NCBI GenBank assembly: GCA_029060215.1
Contig: JAIDUK010000003.1
Span: 1 to 64,000 of the forward strand
Direction: 5' to 3'
DNA from: Alistipes sp.
GTDB taxonomy: Bacteria; Bacteroidota; Bacteroidia; Bacteroidales; Rikenellaceae
Length of the DNA stretch: 64,000 bases
Shown here one piece after another: positions 17,043-26,423 of this stretch (its first letter is position 1; the number at the start of each line of letters is the position of its first letter). The notes under the pieces are model-generated. The model did not search any database and was not told where the DNA came from. It saw only the letters and a program-made list of their open reading frames with translations. The position numbers and the translations under genes were made by a program.

Positions 17043-17685
17043 ACTGCTTGATCCGTAAACTCTCAACCAGTCGCTTTCTTGCCCAGCATTCGGCGACAAC
17101 TCGGTCATTTCGTTCCGGCTGCGGTGCGTGTTCGCGCAGATACTCGGCTTTTCGCTCTTCGAGATGCCGCACCGAGGCTTCGGTTTCGGGATAGGCAGGA
17201 AATACCACGAGCGACACATCCACCACACGAGAGAACCGGAGTATCGTCCGCTCGTCCATCGCAAGACCGTTCTGTTCATCGGCATACTGCCACTCGTCTT
17301 GCTCGACGCCGAAGCGGAACGAACATTTCGAGACGTCGCCCCGGCGTACCAGTTCCAGCATATCGTTTCCCAAAGTCGTATTCGGAGCCTCGAATGCGAA
17401 GCGCAGACCTACGTCGTCTACCTCCAATCGCAGCGTACCGCTCGTCGTGCGGGCGAGAATCGAATCGGTGTTATGGTTGAAACACATGATGACATCCGAC
17501 AGATCGCATCCATCGAACGCTCCCCGAGCGATCTTCTCCCGGAACCACCCCATAATAGGGTCGCTCCAACTCTCGAACTTCGCGGCATAGCCGACGATCG
17601 TCCGGCTGACGGTCCCCTCCTCGCGGCTCTCGATATGCAGATCGCCGACAAGGCTCCGGCTCTCTATTTCATTGTTCAGTTCCAT
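17041..17685 (-). CDS. HK97-family prohead protease
   Basis: VSRTIVGYAAKFESWSDPI..., FNHNTDSILARTTSGTLRLEVDDVGLRF; adjacent to portal. Confidence 0.9.
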   Translation of the reverse strand: MELNNEIESRSLVGDLHIESREEGTVSRTIVGYAAKFESWSDPIMGWFREKIARGAFDGCDLSDVIMCFNHNTDSILARTTSGTLRLEVDDVGLRFAFEAPNTTLGNDMLELVRRGDVSKCSFRFGVEQDEWQYADEQNGLAMDERTILRFSRVVDVSLVVFPAYPETEASVRHLEERKAEYLREHAPQPERNDRVVAECWARKRLVESLRIKQ

Positions 17686-18889
17686 TCGTTTTAAGTTTTA
17701 CGGCAGTCGTTACCGGCTGCATGTTCATTTGTACGAAGTATTCGTCGCCGCCATCGTAGGAGTTCATATCTTCGAGAGAGCGGATTTCGTTGGCAGACAT
17801 CGCACCGACGATATTCATATTCTTGTAGTATTCCGAGCGGGTTTTGGCATCGCCGCGCAGCAGTCCGTTCAGGCCGAAGAGGAAGTAATACTCCCCGAAC
17901 TCGTCCTCGCGGAGCAGTTTGCGATTGAACTCCTCCTCGATGCGGACGAGATACGGCATCAGGCAATACTGCACGAACTCCATACCCTGATGCTCGATAT
18001 TGTTGTTCGTAGCACGTTCCAAATCGGCGATCATATGGGGCGGGATGCCGTAGATGGTAGCGATCTCGGTCTTTTGGAATTTGCGCGTGGCGATGAACTG
18101 TGCATCTTCGGGAGGAATGGAGATGCGTTCATAGGTCATACCTCCCTCCAATAGCAGCGGGACGTGGGCGTTGTGCAAACCGACCGATTGGGCGATGAGG
18201 TCTTTCTTGAGACGCTGGTAGGCTTCGGGCTTGAGCGTCGAGGGATATTTGAAGACGCCCGACATATTGCCGCCCTGATCGAAGAAGCGTTTGCCGTAGA
18301 GTTGCGCCGAAACGGAGAGTGCGAGGTTATCGCGATGGACGGCGATCGGGCTTTTGCCCTTGTAGCCGTTGGTCGAGAGACCACGCAGATGGATGACGTC
18401 CTCGTTCGGGAGCAGTTCGCCCGTGTTCAAGCGGTAGAACAATTCGTCGTTGTCGGTAAGGAGCGGTTCGATACGGGCAGGATGAATGAATTTCAGTCGA
18501 ACGGGACGGTAGCGTTTGTCCCGAAAGATGCGGACATAGCCGTTGCCCCACAGAGCGCACGAGACCATCAGATGGTGCATCAGGTCGAAACGTGTGGAAT
18601 AGGAGTTGGGGACCTGTACGAGTCGGTGGCAGAGATGGCCGTACTGTCGCTCCCGGCCACGCACAGTACGGCGATAGAGATGCAAAGGGAGCGTTCCGAC
18701 CGTTTCGGAGAGGATTCGCACGCAAGCCCAAACCGCTGTAAGGTTCAATGCGCCCTCCTCGGTGATATACGGCTGGTGCGTGGCATCGGCGACCGTGTCG
18801 GCGGTAATGACTTTATTCACCGCCGCCTCGAATTCGGCCGATGAAATGTCGCGCCGCTCGCCCCTATGCAAAAATGGGAACCACTTCAC
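17669..18889 (-). CDS. phage portal protein
   Basis: LNLTAVWACVRILSETVGTLPLHLYRR; EIATIYGIPPHMIADLERATNNNIEHQGMEFV. Confidence 0.95.
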   Translation of the reverse strand: MKWFPFLHRGERRDISSAEFEAAVNKVITADTVADATHQPYITEEGALNLTAVWACVRILSETVGTLPLHLYRRTVRGRERQYGHLCHRLVQVPNSYSTRFDLMHHLMVSCALWGNGYVRIFRDKRYRPVRLKFIHPARIEPLLTDNDELFYRLNTGELLPNEDVIHLRGLSTNGYKGKSPIAVHRDNLALSVSAQLYGKRFFDQGGNMSGVFKYPSTLKPEAYQRLKKDLIAQSVGLHNAHVPLLLEGGMTYERISIPPEDAQFIATRKFQKTEIATIYGIPPHMIADLERATNNNIEHQGMEFVQYCLMPYLVRIEEEFNRKLLREDEFGEYYFLFGLNGLLRGDAKTRSEYYKNMNIVGAMSANEIRSLEDMNSYDGGDEYFVQMNMQPVTTAVKLKTNGTEQ

Positions 18890-18952
18890 TATCGCTTGCC
18901 TTTATTCGAGACAAACATAGCGAAGCGGTTCGAGATATGGATAAGACAATGT

Positions 18953-19372
18953 CTATCCCGAAATTATTTCATTTGTCAATCTTTCTAAATTTTCTTCTCT
19001 GACACGGGGCTTCAACTGACATTGCCAGACCGTGAGTACGCGATATCCGAGTTCTTCCAGTTCACGTTTTTTTCGTTCGTCCCGTTCTAAATTATCCGCG
19101 ATCTTTTTCTCCCAATATTCGAGATTGGTCGATGGCAGATGAGAATACTTACATTCTTTATGTCCGTGCCAAAAACAGCCGTTCACGAATACTGCAGTCT
19201 TATATTTCGGGAAAACGATATCCGGCGTACCCGGCAATCGCTTTACATTCTTCCGATACCTCAAACCGCGCGCGAAAAGGTATTTCCGGACTACTATTTC
19301 GGGTTTCGTCTCTTTTCCCGTTACATGGGACATTATCTCCGAACGTTTCTCTTTGCTGACCGTATCCGCCAT
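18953..19372 (-). CDS. vsr: very short patch repair (Vsr) endonuclease
   Basis: RSEIMSHVTGKETKPEIVVRKYLFARGLRYRKNVKRLPGTPDIVFPKYKTAVFVNGCFWHGH. Confidence 0.95.
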   Translation of the reverse strand: MADTVSKEKRSEIMSHVTGKETKPEIVVRKYLFARGLRYRKNVKRLPGTPDIVFPKYKTAVFVNGCFWHGHKECKYSHLPSTNLEYWEKKIADNLERDERKKRELEELGYRVLTVWQCQLKPRVREENLERLTNEIISG

Positions 19373-19375
19373 AGT

Positions 19376-21247
19376 TTATTTTATGATGATCCGTTCTTTA
19401 AGGCGGTCCATATTTTCCTTACGAGTTTTCTTCGTATAGCCGAGTTTCTCGCAAACAGCTTCTATTTTCTGACAAAAGACATCTGCATTCAGTCCGGTCA
19501 TACATAATTCGTTATTTTCGTTTCGTTCCGTGCAATGCCATAATGCTTCATCGTTCAAAGGATGTTGCGGTTTGAACGGAGGAATATTGAATATCCTATT
19601 ATCTACTTGAGTAATCCAAGAAGCGCCGATTTCGGTCATCGCTCCCCATGCGCCAGGCGTATTGTCGCTCGTAACGAATATTACGAAGATTTTTTGATTC
19701 GAGTAGCTCTCGACGAAAAAATCTCTTAAATAATTGTAAATCGAAGTCGTTCCTTCCGGAATACGACTCGCTTCATCATCGCAACTCGTATACAATATAT
19801 CTTCCGGAGGAACTCCATTGAATATCAAAAACGAATATATCAGATCCGCCAGACCTTTATCTTTCGAAGCATGACTGATAAGGATTTTCTTCTTCTGGGA
19901 ATCTACGACAGTTTTCAAACCCAATGCTTGTGCATTGTCGTTGATCGCTTCGGAGATGACTCGTTCGATAGTTTCTTTGGAAGAATCCGGTGCTAATTTT
20001 CCGATTCCAGCAGCGGCATTTTCGCTCACTCTCGTTTTGAATGTATCTACCGCAGCTCGAAATCTCGCTTCATTGTCTTTTTGTTTTTCCAACTTTTGTT
20101 GCTTCTTTTCTTTATTCGCTTCATCGGTATATGCTATCCTTTTTCGAATAATATTCGGGAGAAGCCGGTCTCTGACATAATTCGTTACGGCAATATAGCG
20201 AGGATCATCGGATTTATAACCCTGTCTATTGCTCAATGCCATATCCGGAAGTTCGGATAATTCGAATAAATCTACATATAATTGACCGACGATATAGACC
20301 TCATTCAGTTTGTTCTGTCCGACGATCGGCAATATATTGAACTCGCCTAATTTTTTATTGGCATATAATGAAATAAAATTATCGGGGAAATCCGTAAGAG
20401 CGGCTTTTCGACCTCTGGTAGATTCATATGCTCCGATCCACCCTTTCATTTCCAAAATATATTCCCGTTCTTCTCCGGAATTGTTTTTCAAAGTCAACGA
20501 TTCCGTATACGGTTCTCTATTTTCGACTAAATCGGAACGTTTATAAGGATATTTATCTGGAACAAACTTGCTTAACCGGGCAAATTCATCCCCCAATGAG
20601 ATGAAAGCGCATAACTCTTTCGCTACATTTTCATCGAAAGTATCGATTGTAATATTTTTGTCTCCTCCGATGATATGGATCTTAAAATCATCATTGACTA
20701 ATGGAAATATTTTAAGGAGATTGCGTTTTACCGAATCGGATGTTTTATTCAGTCTATATCGAGGGTTCCGCATTACAATCGCTGTTCCGTTGTTTTCGAT
20801 ATGAGCGAATACTATCTCCTCGTCCGGTATGGCTTTCAATTTATTTCCATCAAAGGGTATTCGTGCGAGAACGAATCCCGATTTTTCGCCGTTGCTGATG
20901 GTCATGACATCGACCCATTCGGAAACGGATAATGCCGCTAATTTCCCGACTCCTTTCCGACCCATTTTACGACGATTACCGGAGCGCGTTTTCGCTTCAT
21001 CTTCATTGGTTCGCGAAATACCGGCGACATGCAGGAATTTTCCGACTTCGCCTTTCTCATACGACATGCCATGTCCATCGTCTTCGATGCGGATATCGTT
21101 CTCGCCAGAAATTATATATACGTTATGGGCATCCGCATCATAAGCATTGGCGATGAGTTCAGCCAATACATAGTAAATGTTCGTATAAAGGTTCGGCCCC
21201 AGCAGCTCCAATATTCTCGGGTCAACATCCAATTCGTATTCCTTCAT
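19376..21247 (-). CDS. GHKL ATPase fused to C-terminal TIR-like domain
   Basis: ELIANAYDADA, IEDDGHGM, GRKGVGKLAA; C-term KKKILISHASKDKGLADLIYSFL...IFVTSDNTPGAWGAMTEIGASWI. Confidence 0.85.
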   Translation of the reverse strand: MKEYELDVDPRILELLGPNLYTNIYYVLAELIANAYDADAHNVYIISGENDIRIEDDGHGMSYEKGEVGKFLHVAGISRTNEDEAKTRSGNRRKMGRKGVGKLAALSVSEWVDVMTISNGEKSGFVLARIPFDGNKLKAIPDEEIVFAHIENNGTAIVMRNPRYRLNKTSDSVKRNLLKIFPLVNDDFKIHIIGGDKNITIDTFDENVAKELCAFISLGDEFARLSKFVPDKYPYKRSDLVENREPYTESLTLKNNSGEEREYILEMKGWIGAYESTRGRKAALTDFPDNFISLYANKKLGEFNILPIVGQNKLNEVYIVGQLYVDLFELSELPDMALSNRQGYKSDDPRYIAVTNYVRDRLLPNIIRKRIAYTDEANKEKKQQKLEKQKDNEARFRAAVDTFKTRVSENAAAGIGKLAPDSSKETIERVISEAINDNAQALGLKTVVDSQKKKILISHASKDKGLADLIYSFLIFNGVPPEDILYTSCDDEASRIPEGTTSIYNYLRDFFVESYSNQKIFVIFVTSDNTPGAWGAMTEIGASWITQVDNRIFNIPPFKPQHPLNDEALWHCTERNENNELCMTGLNADVFCQKIEAVCEKLGYTKKTRKENMDRLKERIIIK

Positions 21248-21275
21248 TTTCGAAAAGATCGGGATAAATGTATAA

Positions 21276-22340
21276 TTATTTTTCGGTTAGTTCGGATAAA
21301 TGGGCTCGTATGCTTTCCGCTATTATTTCCCCCAGCTTCGGAGGTACGGCGTTGCCGATATATCTCGATGCTTTGGTGATCGCGACATACTGCTCATCGG
21401 CGAAAAACTTATACGTTTTCGGAAATGTTTGTATAAGGGCGGCCTCTCTGACCGATATCGCACGGTCTTGGGTCGGGTGTCCGAATCTTCCGTTTCCCAA
21501 TCCGGTACATTGGGTAGTCATCGTAGGAGCCGGTTTTTCCCAAACCATTCTGCCGTAAACGCTTCCGAACGAACTGCCGCCATCCGTTTTATGGCATCGT
21601 AGTTTCAACTTTTCCGGCCAATCTTTCCATCCTCCGCCGTACGGAGTATTTCGAATACGATCGAGATTCTTCGGCGACAATGCTTTGGCTCTGTGCAAGG
21701 GATCGTTCGGATCGACCTCTCCGGCTTTCAGTTCCGGCAGGTCGCCTATCGCATCTTTAACGGTTTTATATTCGTTCGGCTTATGCGTAGGCGGAATCAA
21801 TTCGATTTTACCCAATCGCGACGCCAACAGCACCAATCGTTTCCGTGTTTGAGGAATTCCGTAATCCGGACAATATACAGGCTTCACCCAAACTCGATAG
21901 TCGTTTTCTTTCAAAAGATTCACGAAATCGGATAACACCGGTTTATCTTTGAATGCCAGAATTTGAGAGACATTCTCCATCGTGACTATATCGGGCAACG
22001 TATCTTTTACCAACCGTCCGAATTCATATAGCAAATCGTATTTATTCGGATCCTTTTTTTTGTTTTTGAACGCATACGAAGAAAACGGCTGGCAAGGAGC
22101 GCATCCTGCTAAAACCCTAATAGCATCTTTACCGTACATTGCACCGATTTCATTGGCGGATACCGTTTTGATATCTTTATAAATGAACTTCGCTTCGTTA
22201 TTCGTTTCATAGGCATATCGGCATGTGGCATCGAGATCGTATCCTGCAAGTATATCGAAACCCTTGCTTTTCATACCGAAACTCAAGCCGCCGATGCCGC
22301 AAAACAAGTCTATGACTTCTATTTTTCGAGATGCAATCAT
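21276..22340 (-). CDS. dcm: DNA (cytosine-5) methyltransferase
   Basis: DLFCGIGGLSFGM, GCAPCQPFSSY, TMENVSQIL, PQTRKRLVLLAS; ATGA overlap with upstream ORF. Confidence 0.95.
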   Translation of the reverse strand: MIASRKIEVIDLFCGIGGLSFGMKSKGFDILAGYDLDATCRYAYETNNEAKFIYKDIKTVSANEIGAMYGKDAIRVLAGCAPCQPFSSYAFKNKKKDPNKYDLLYEFGRLVKDTLPDIVTMENVSQILAFKDKPVLSDFVNLLKENDYRVWVKPVYCPDYGIPQTRKRLVLLASRLGKIELIPPTHKPNEYKTVKDAIGDLPELKAGEVDPNDPLHRAKALSPKNLDRIRNTPYGGGWKDWPEKLKLRCHKTDGGSSFGSVYGRMVWEKPAPTMTTQCTGLGNGRFGHPTQDRAISVREAALIQTFPKTYKFFADEQYVAITKASRYIGNAVPPKLGEIIAESIRAHLSELTEK

Positions 22341-22672
22341 CTTTTTTTCCTTAAAACTTTACAAATATAATAATTTTGATTCGAATATCTATTCAACACC
22401 CTCCTGAATGAACTGAATTCGGAGTATCTGCGCTTTCCCGTGATGGTGATGTAGAAATCCTCCAACCGTTCGTAAGCCTCCAACTGCGTCGGATAGAGGT
22501 CGCGCATACGGAGGTAGAGTTCCGCGAAGCCCTCGAACGAGAGGAAATGCCGCACTTCGGGTTCGAGGGGATTCATCGCTGACAGTTCCGCCTCGACTTT
22601 CTCGCGCTCGGCGGCGATGACCGGCGAATGATAACGCTTGTATTGTTTTCGGTTCATTTTTCTGCTGCTCAT
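22337..22672 (-). CDS. hypothetical phage protein
   Basis: 111-aa ORF between TerL and dcm. Confidence 0.55.
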   Translation of the reverse strand: MSSRKMNRKQYKRYHSPVIAAEREKVEAELSAMNPLEPEVRHFLSFEGFAELYLRMRDLYPTQLEAYERLEDFYITITGKRRYSEFSSFRRVLNRYSNQNYYICKVLRKKR

Positions 22673-22684
22673 AATCGTATCGTG

Positions 22685-24352
22685 TTATAAGGTCAATAAT
22701 CCTCTGTTTTCATACGGGTTGCTCTCGTCGTCGGTCTGTGCCGTCATCCACTCCCCGAGTGCCATGATCGCCGCGACGATGCCGTCGATCTTCTGCGTCG
22801 ATTTCTCCTTGTCGGGTTTGATATTGCCCGCAGGATCGGTCTTGACGAGCGTCGACGCGAGCATCCACCGCAGGACCGGATTGCCGAAGTGTTCGATCTT
22901 CCCGGTCAGCACCAGTTTTTCAAACTCCTTGGTCGGCGCCGACATCGAGCCGTAGCCCTGTCCGAAGGGATTGCACTCCATCCCCTCGTTCTGCAAGTCG
23001 ATGATCGTCTGCGAAGAGTTCCAGCGGTCGTAAGCCGATGTCCGCAAGTCGTAATCGGCTACGATACGCAGGATATCCGCCTTGACGAAGTCGTAATCGA
23101 TGACATTGCCCGGCGTAACGGTTACATAGCCCGTTGCCACCCACTTGTCGTAGTTGATATTCTCCTTGCGGACCTTTTCCAGCATCTTCTCTTCGGGAAT
23201 CCAAAAGTACGGCAGCAATTGGAAACGGTCGTTCTCGTGGAAGAGCAGCACGTAGGCCGTAATGTCCGATACGTTCGAAAGATCCAAACCGCCCCAGCAG
23301 GCGCAGCCTTTCAGGTCGGCAGGGTCGGTCGTACCGATACACTTCAGCCAAACGTCGTCGAGTATCCACGTCCGCTCGGCATCGACCCACAGATCGACGT
23401 TCTTCGTCATCACGTTGCGGACGGCTTCGGGACGGTTCTTGGCGTCTTTCACTTGGTCGGCGAGGTAGTCGGCGCTCAAACTCACGCCGAGGTTGGGATT
23501 GGCCTTGATCCACATCTTCGGGTCGTCCCACTCCGATTTATCGTCGAGCGTGTAGATGATGCCGAATAACGAATCGTCCTCGTTCACGCCGCGCAGCACT
23601 TTGATGACGTTCTCCCGATAGGCATAGCATACTCCCGACTTGTCGAAGCCCGCCGTCGTGATGATGAACATCAGCGGTTGCCGCCGTGCGCCGAAAGCAG
23701 ACTTGATGACGTCGAACATTCCGCTGTCCTTGTGGGCGTGGAACTCGTCGATGATGCCGCAACTCGGGTTCAGACCGTCGTGCGTGCCGTAATCGGACGA
23801 GAGAGGCTTCATCGTACCGCCTTTGAGTTCATAGACGATCGAGTTGCGGTATGGCGTAAGGTAGTTTTTCAGATCGGTCGCCTTGACGATCTCCACAGCA
23901 TCCGAAAAGCATATCTTCGCCTGATCCTTGACCGTCGCGGCCGAGTAAACCTCCGGGCGGCTCTCGCCGTCGGCGAAGAGCATATACAGCCCGATGCCGG
24001 CAGACAGTGCGGTTTTGCCGTTCTTGCGTGCGATCTCGATATAAGCGTATCGAAAACGTCGCATGCCGTCGGCATTCTTCCACCCGAAGATATTCCACAG
24101 CACGAACTGCTGCCACGGCTCCAGTCGGAACCGCCGGCCCGCCCATTCGCCCTTGGTATGTTTGAGTTTCTCGATGAAGCGGATAGCGCGCATTGCGGCT
24201 TTTTTATCGAAGTACCATCCTTTGTCGAGCGCACGGTCGAGGTCGGCGTAGTAACGCTCGACGGCGAGGCGGACATACTCGCAGACGAGAATCTCGCCGG
24301 AGCGCACCTGCTCGGCATAAAGTTCGGCGGGATATTTCTTAACGGCAGTCAT
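22685..24352 (-). CDS. terL: terminase large subunit
   Basis: RRFRLEPWQQFVLWNIFGWK, IARKNGKTAL, GIIDEFHAHKDSG. Confidence 0.95.
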   Translation of the reverse strand: MTAVKKYPAELYAEQVRSGEILVCEYVRLAVERYYADLDRALDKGWYFDKKAAMRAIRFIEKLKHTKGEWAGRRFRLEPWQQFVLWNIFGWKNADGMRRFRYAYIEIARKNGKTALSAGIGLYMLFADGESRPEVYSAATVKDQAKICFSDAVEIVKATDLKNYLTPYRNSIVYELKGGTMKPLSSDYGTHDGLNPSCGIIDEFHAHKDSGMFDVIKSAFGARRQPLMFIITTAGFDKSGVCYAYRENVIKVLRGVNEDDSLFGIIYTLDDKSEWDDPKMWIKANPNLGVSLSADYLADQVKDAKNRPEAVRNVMTKNVDLWVDAERTWILDDVWLKCIGTTDPADLKGCACWGGLDLSNVSDITAYVLLFHENDRFQLLPYFWIPEEKMLEKVRKENINYDKWVATGYVTVTPGNVIDYDFVKADILRIVADYDLRTSAYDRWNSSQTIIDLQNEGMECNPFGQGYGSMSAPTKEFEKLVLTGKIEHFGNPVLRWMLASTLVKTDPAGNIKPDKEKSTQKIDGIVAAIMALGEWMTAQTDDESNPYENRGLLTL

Positions 24353-24363
24353 ATTGCGATAAC

Positions 24364-24843
24364 CTATTTTATCTCCTCGAACTCGGCGAAGTCGTCTTTC
24401 GGTGTATTATCCGAAAGCAAAGCCGCCACGCGGCTGCGACTGGCAGGCGTCAACCCGAACTCGGCAGCCAGCGCCTTGGCATTGGCGAGCGCCGCTTCCG
24501 CGACCTTGCGTTTGGGGTTGACGACCGTCGCCGTACCGTGTTTCGTCATCACTTCGATGGTGTATCCCTCCTTTTCGGTTTCGCGCATCATGTCGTGGTA
24601 CAGCCCCATTTCGCGAGCGTAGGCGACGACCAAGTCTACACCGACGATGTCGAGCAGGCATTTGTGGATCAACTCCGTCGTCACGACCTCGAACACCTTC
24701 TTTGCCGTACCTTTCAGTCCGGAGCGCGGCAATGCTGCGACGGCAGTTCCGGCAGGAATGGCGTCACCGGTCATCCGGCACGGCTGGTCCGTACCCCGTA
24801 AGGATTTCAATTCATCAGGTATTTTCTTGCGACCTTTCGTCAT
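24364..24843 (-). CDS. terS: terminase small subunit (P27 family)
   Basis: MTKGRKKIPDELKSLRGTDQPCRM...; directly upstream of TerL. Confidence 0.85.
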   Translation of the reverse strand: MTKGRKKIPDELKSLRGTDQPCRMTGDAIPAGTAVAALPRSGLKGTAKKVFEVVTTELIHKCLLDIVGVDLVVAYAREMGLYHDMMRETEKEGYTIEVMTKHGTATVVNPKRKVAEAALANAKALAAEFGLTPASRSRVAALLSDNTPKDDFAEFEEIK

Positions 24844-24942
24844 TTTTATACGGTTTTACAATTGCATTCCTATTTCGCACGGAACGAAACATCCGAGTCT
24901 TGCGAACCCGGATGCAGTAACATTGAAATATTGTACGAGAAG

Positions 24943-26067
24943 TCAGAATGCCAGACTACGCAGCCATTCGTTCAAGAAGCGATCGTATATGATATATCCA
25001 TTCGGAGCTTTGTATACCAGTTCGTTAGCGAGCAGTTTTTTGATTGCACTATTCACGCTGCTGGCAGCCCGAAGTTTATATTTGGCGATGAATTCTCCGG
25101 CCTGAATCTCCTTGACGCACCCTTCGCGGGCGATGGCTTTGAGTAAGCGAACGCTCCCTGTCGGGTAGGCTGACAACAGACTTTCGTAAGCATAGGTCGA
25201 CTCCTCGACGATCTCCCGAATGGCGAAATCGACCGTTGCGGAGTCGATAGCGACCGAATATCCGTAAAGTCGGTTCAAGATCGCCTGAATATACCAAGTA
25301 TGCCCGTCGAACCGGTCGTAAATCGTGTCGAATACGGTTCGCTCCAGCGCACGATCCTGCCCGGCGAAGAATGCCTCGGCGAAGTCATAGTAAGCCGTTT
25401 TATCGATTCGATCGATCGAAAGCGTCTGCGTACTCTGGTAAAACGGTTTTTTAGCCGAGAGGAACATCTCCTGCATGACATGCTGTTTGCTCCCCGCAAA
25501 GATGAAGTTCACGTTCGGCAGGAACTGAATGTAAGAACGCAACAAGGCCTCGACGCCTTTTTCGGGATATTCGGCAATCTGTTGAAATTCATCGATGGCG
25601 ATATAGCAACGCTTATCCGCCGATTGCAGGTAGTCGAATATCTCCTTGAGCGTAGTTTCCTCCGTTGTCGGAGCGACATCGATCGTCGCCTTGGGCAGTC
25701 CGGTCAGTTCATCGAACGTGAAAACCGGGCGGCAACTCTTGATGAATTGCGCGACACGACCCAACGCCTTCTGCGGGACAGTATCCAATCGTCCCAACAC
25801 TGTATTGGCGAACAGCCGAATGAAGTCCCCGAGGTTCTGCGTCGAATAGATGTCCATGTAAAGCGTTACCGTATCCGGCTGCCGCTCCTGCAATCGGTAA
25901 AAGACATGTCTGATCAATCCTGTTTTGCCTATACGGCGCGGCGCTATCAAGGTCAGATTGCGACCATTGTGCAGCGCCTCGATCATCGTTGCGGTTTCCC
26001 GCTCGCGATCGCAGAAATATGCGGGACTGTAGTAGCCCGAAATCAAAAACGGATTATTCGGCTTCAT
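24943..26067 (-). CDS. AAA-family ATPase with C-terminal winged-helix-like region
   Basis: LIAPRRIGKTGLIRHVFYRL Walker A, CYIAIDEFQQIAEYP Walker B. Confidence 0.85.
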   Translation of the reverse strand: MKPNNPFLISGYYSPAYFCDRERETATMIEALHNGRNLTLIAPRRIGKTGLIRHVFYRLQERQPDTVTLYMDIYSTQNLGDFIRLFANTVLGRLDTVPQKALGRVAQFIKSCRPVFTFDELTGLPKATIDVAPTTEETTLKEIFDYLQSADKRCYIAIDEFQQIAEYPEKGVEALLRSYIQFLPNVNFIFAGSKQHVMQEMFLSAKKPFYQSTQTLSIDRIDKTAYYDFAEAFFAGQDRALERTVFDTIYDRFDGHTWYIQAILNRLYGYSVAIDSATVDFAIREIVEESTYAYESLLSAYPTGSVRLLKAIAREGCVKEIQAGEFIAKYKLRAASSVNSAIKKLLANELVYKAPNGYIIYDRFLNEWLRSLAF

Positions 26068-26088
26068 ACTATTTTTTTCATCTTTATC

Positions 26089-26121
26089 GTTACGATATTA
26101 CCGTAACGCAAATATCGTAAC
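26089..26121. promoter_or_regulatory. 11-bp perfect inverted repeat upstream of AAA ATPase
   Basis: GTTACGATATT-N11-AATATCGTAAC. Confidence 0.6.
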
Positions 26122-26204
26122 AAAATACGAAACGTCCAATTTTTTCGTACAATATTTCAAAGAACGCATCCGAGAATTATCGTATTCTCCTAACTATGCT
26201 TTCC

Positions 26205-26300
26205 GGTCGGGACGAAGCAACGACCAACCGGCTGATCCGTCCCACGCAAGGATTTCAATTCATATGATAGTCTTTTACGACCTTTCGCCATTTCATCTTT
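26205..26300 (-). pseudogene. truncated duplicate of TerS 5' end
   Basis: MAKGRKRLSYELKSLRGTDQPVG vs TerS MTKGRKKIPDELKSLRGTDQPCR; nucleotide-level similarity extends upstream of ATG. Confidence 0.8.
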
Positions 26301-26423
26301 ACAGTTTTTGTATTCACATTTCATGTTATCGAATAGAATATCCGCATATAATTTGCCGATACCGGCAAATATTGCTATCTTTGGCATCGAAATCGGAATC
26401 GAACTTGCCGATAGACGGAGTTT

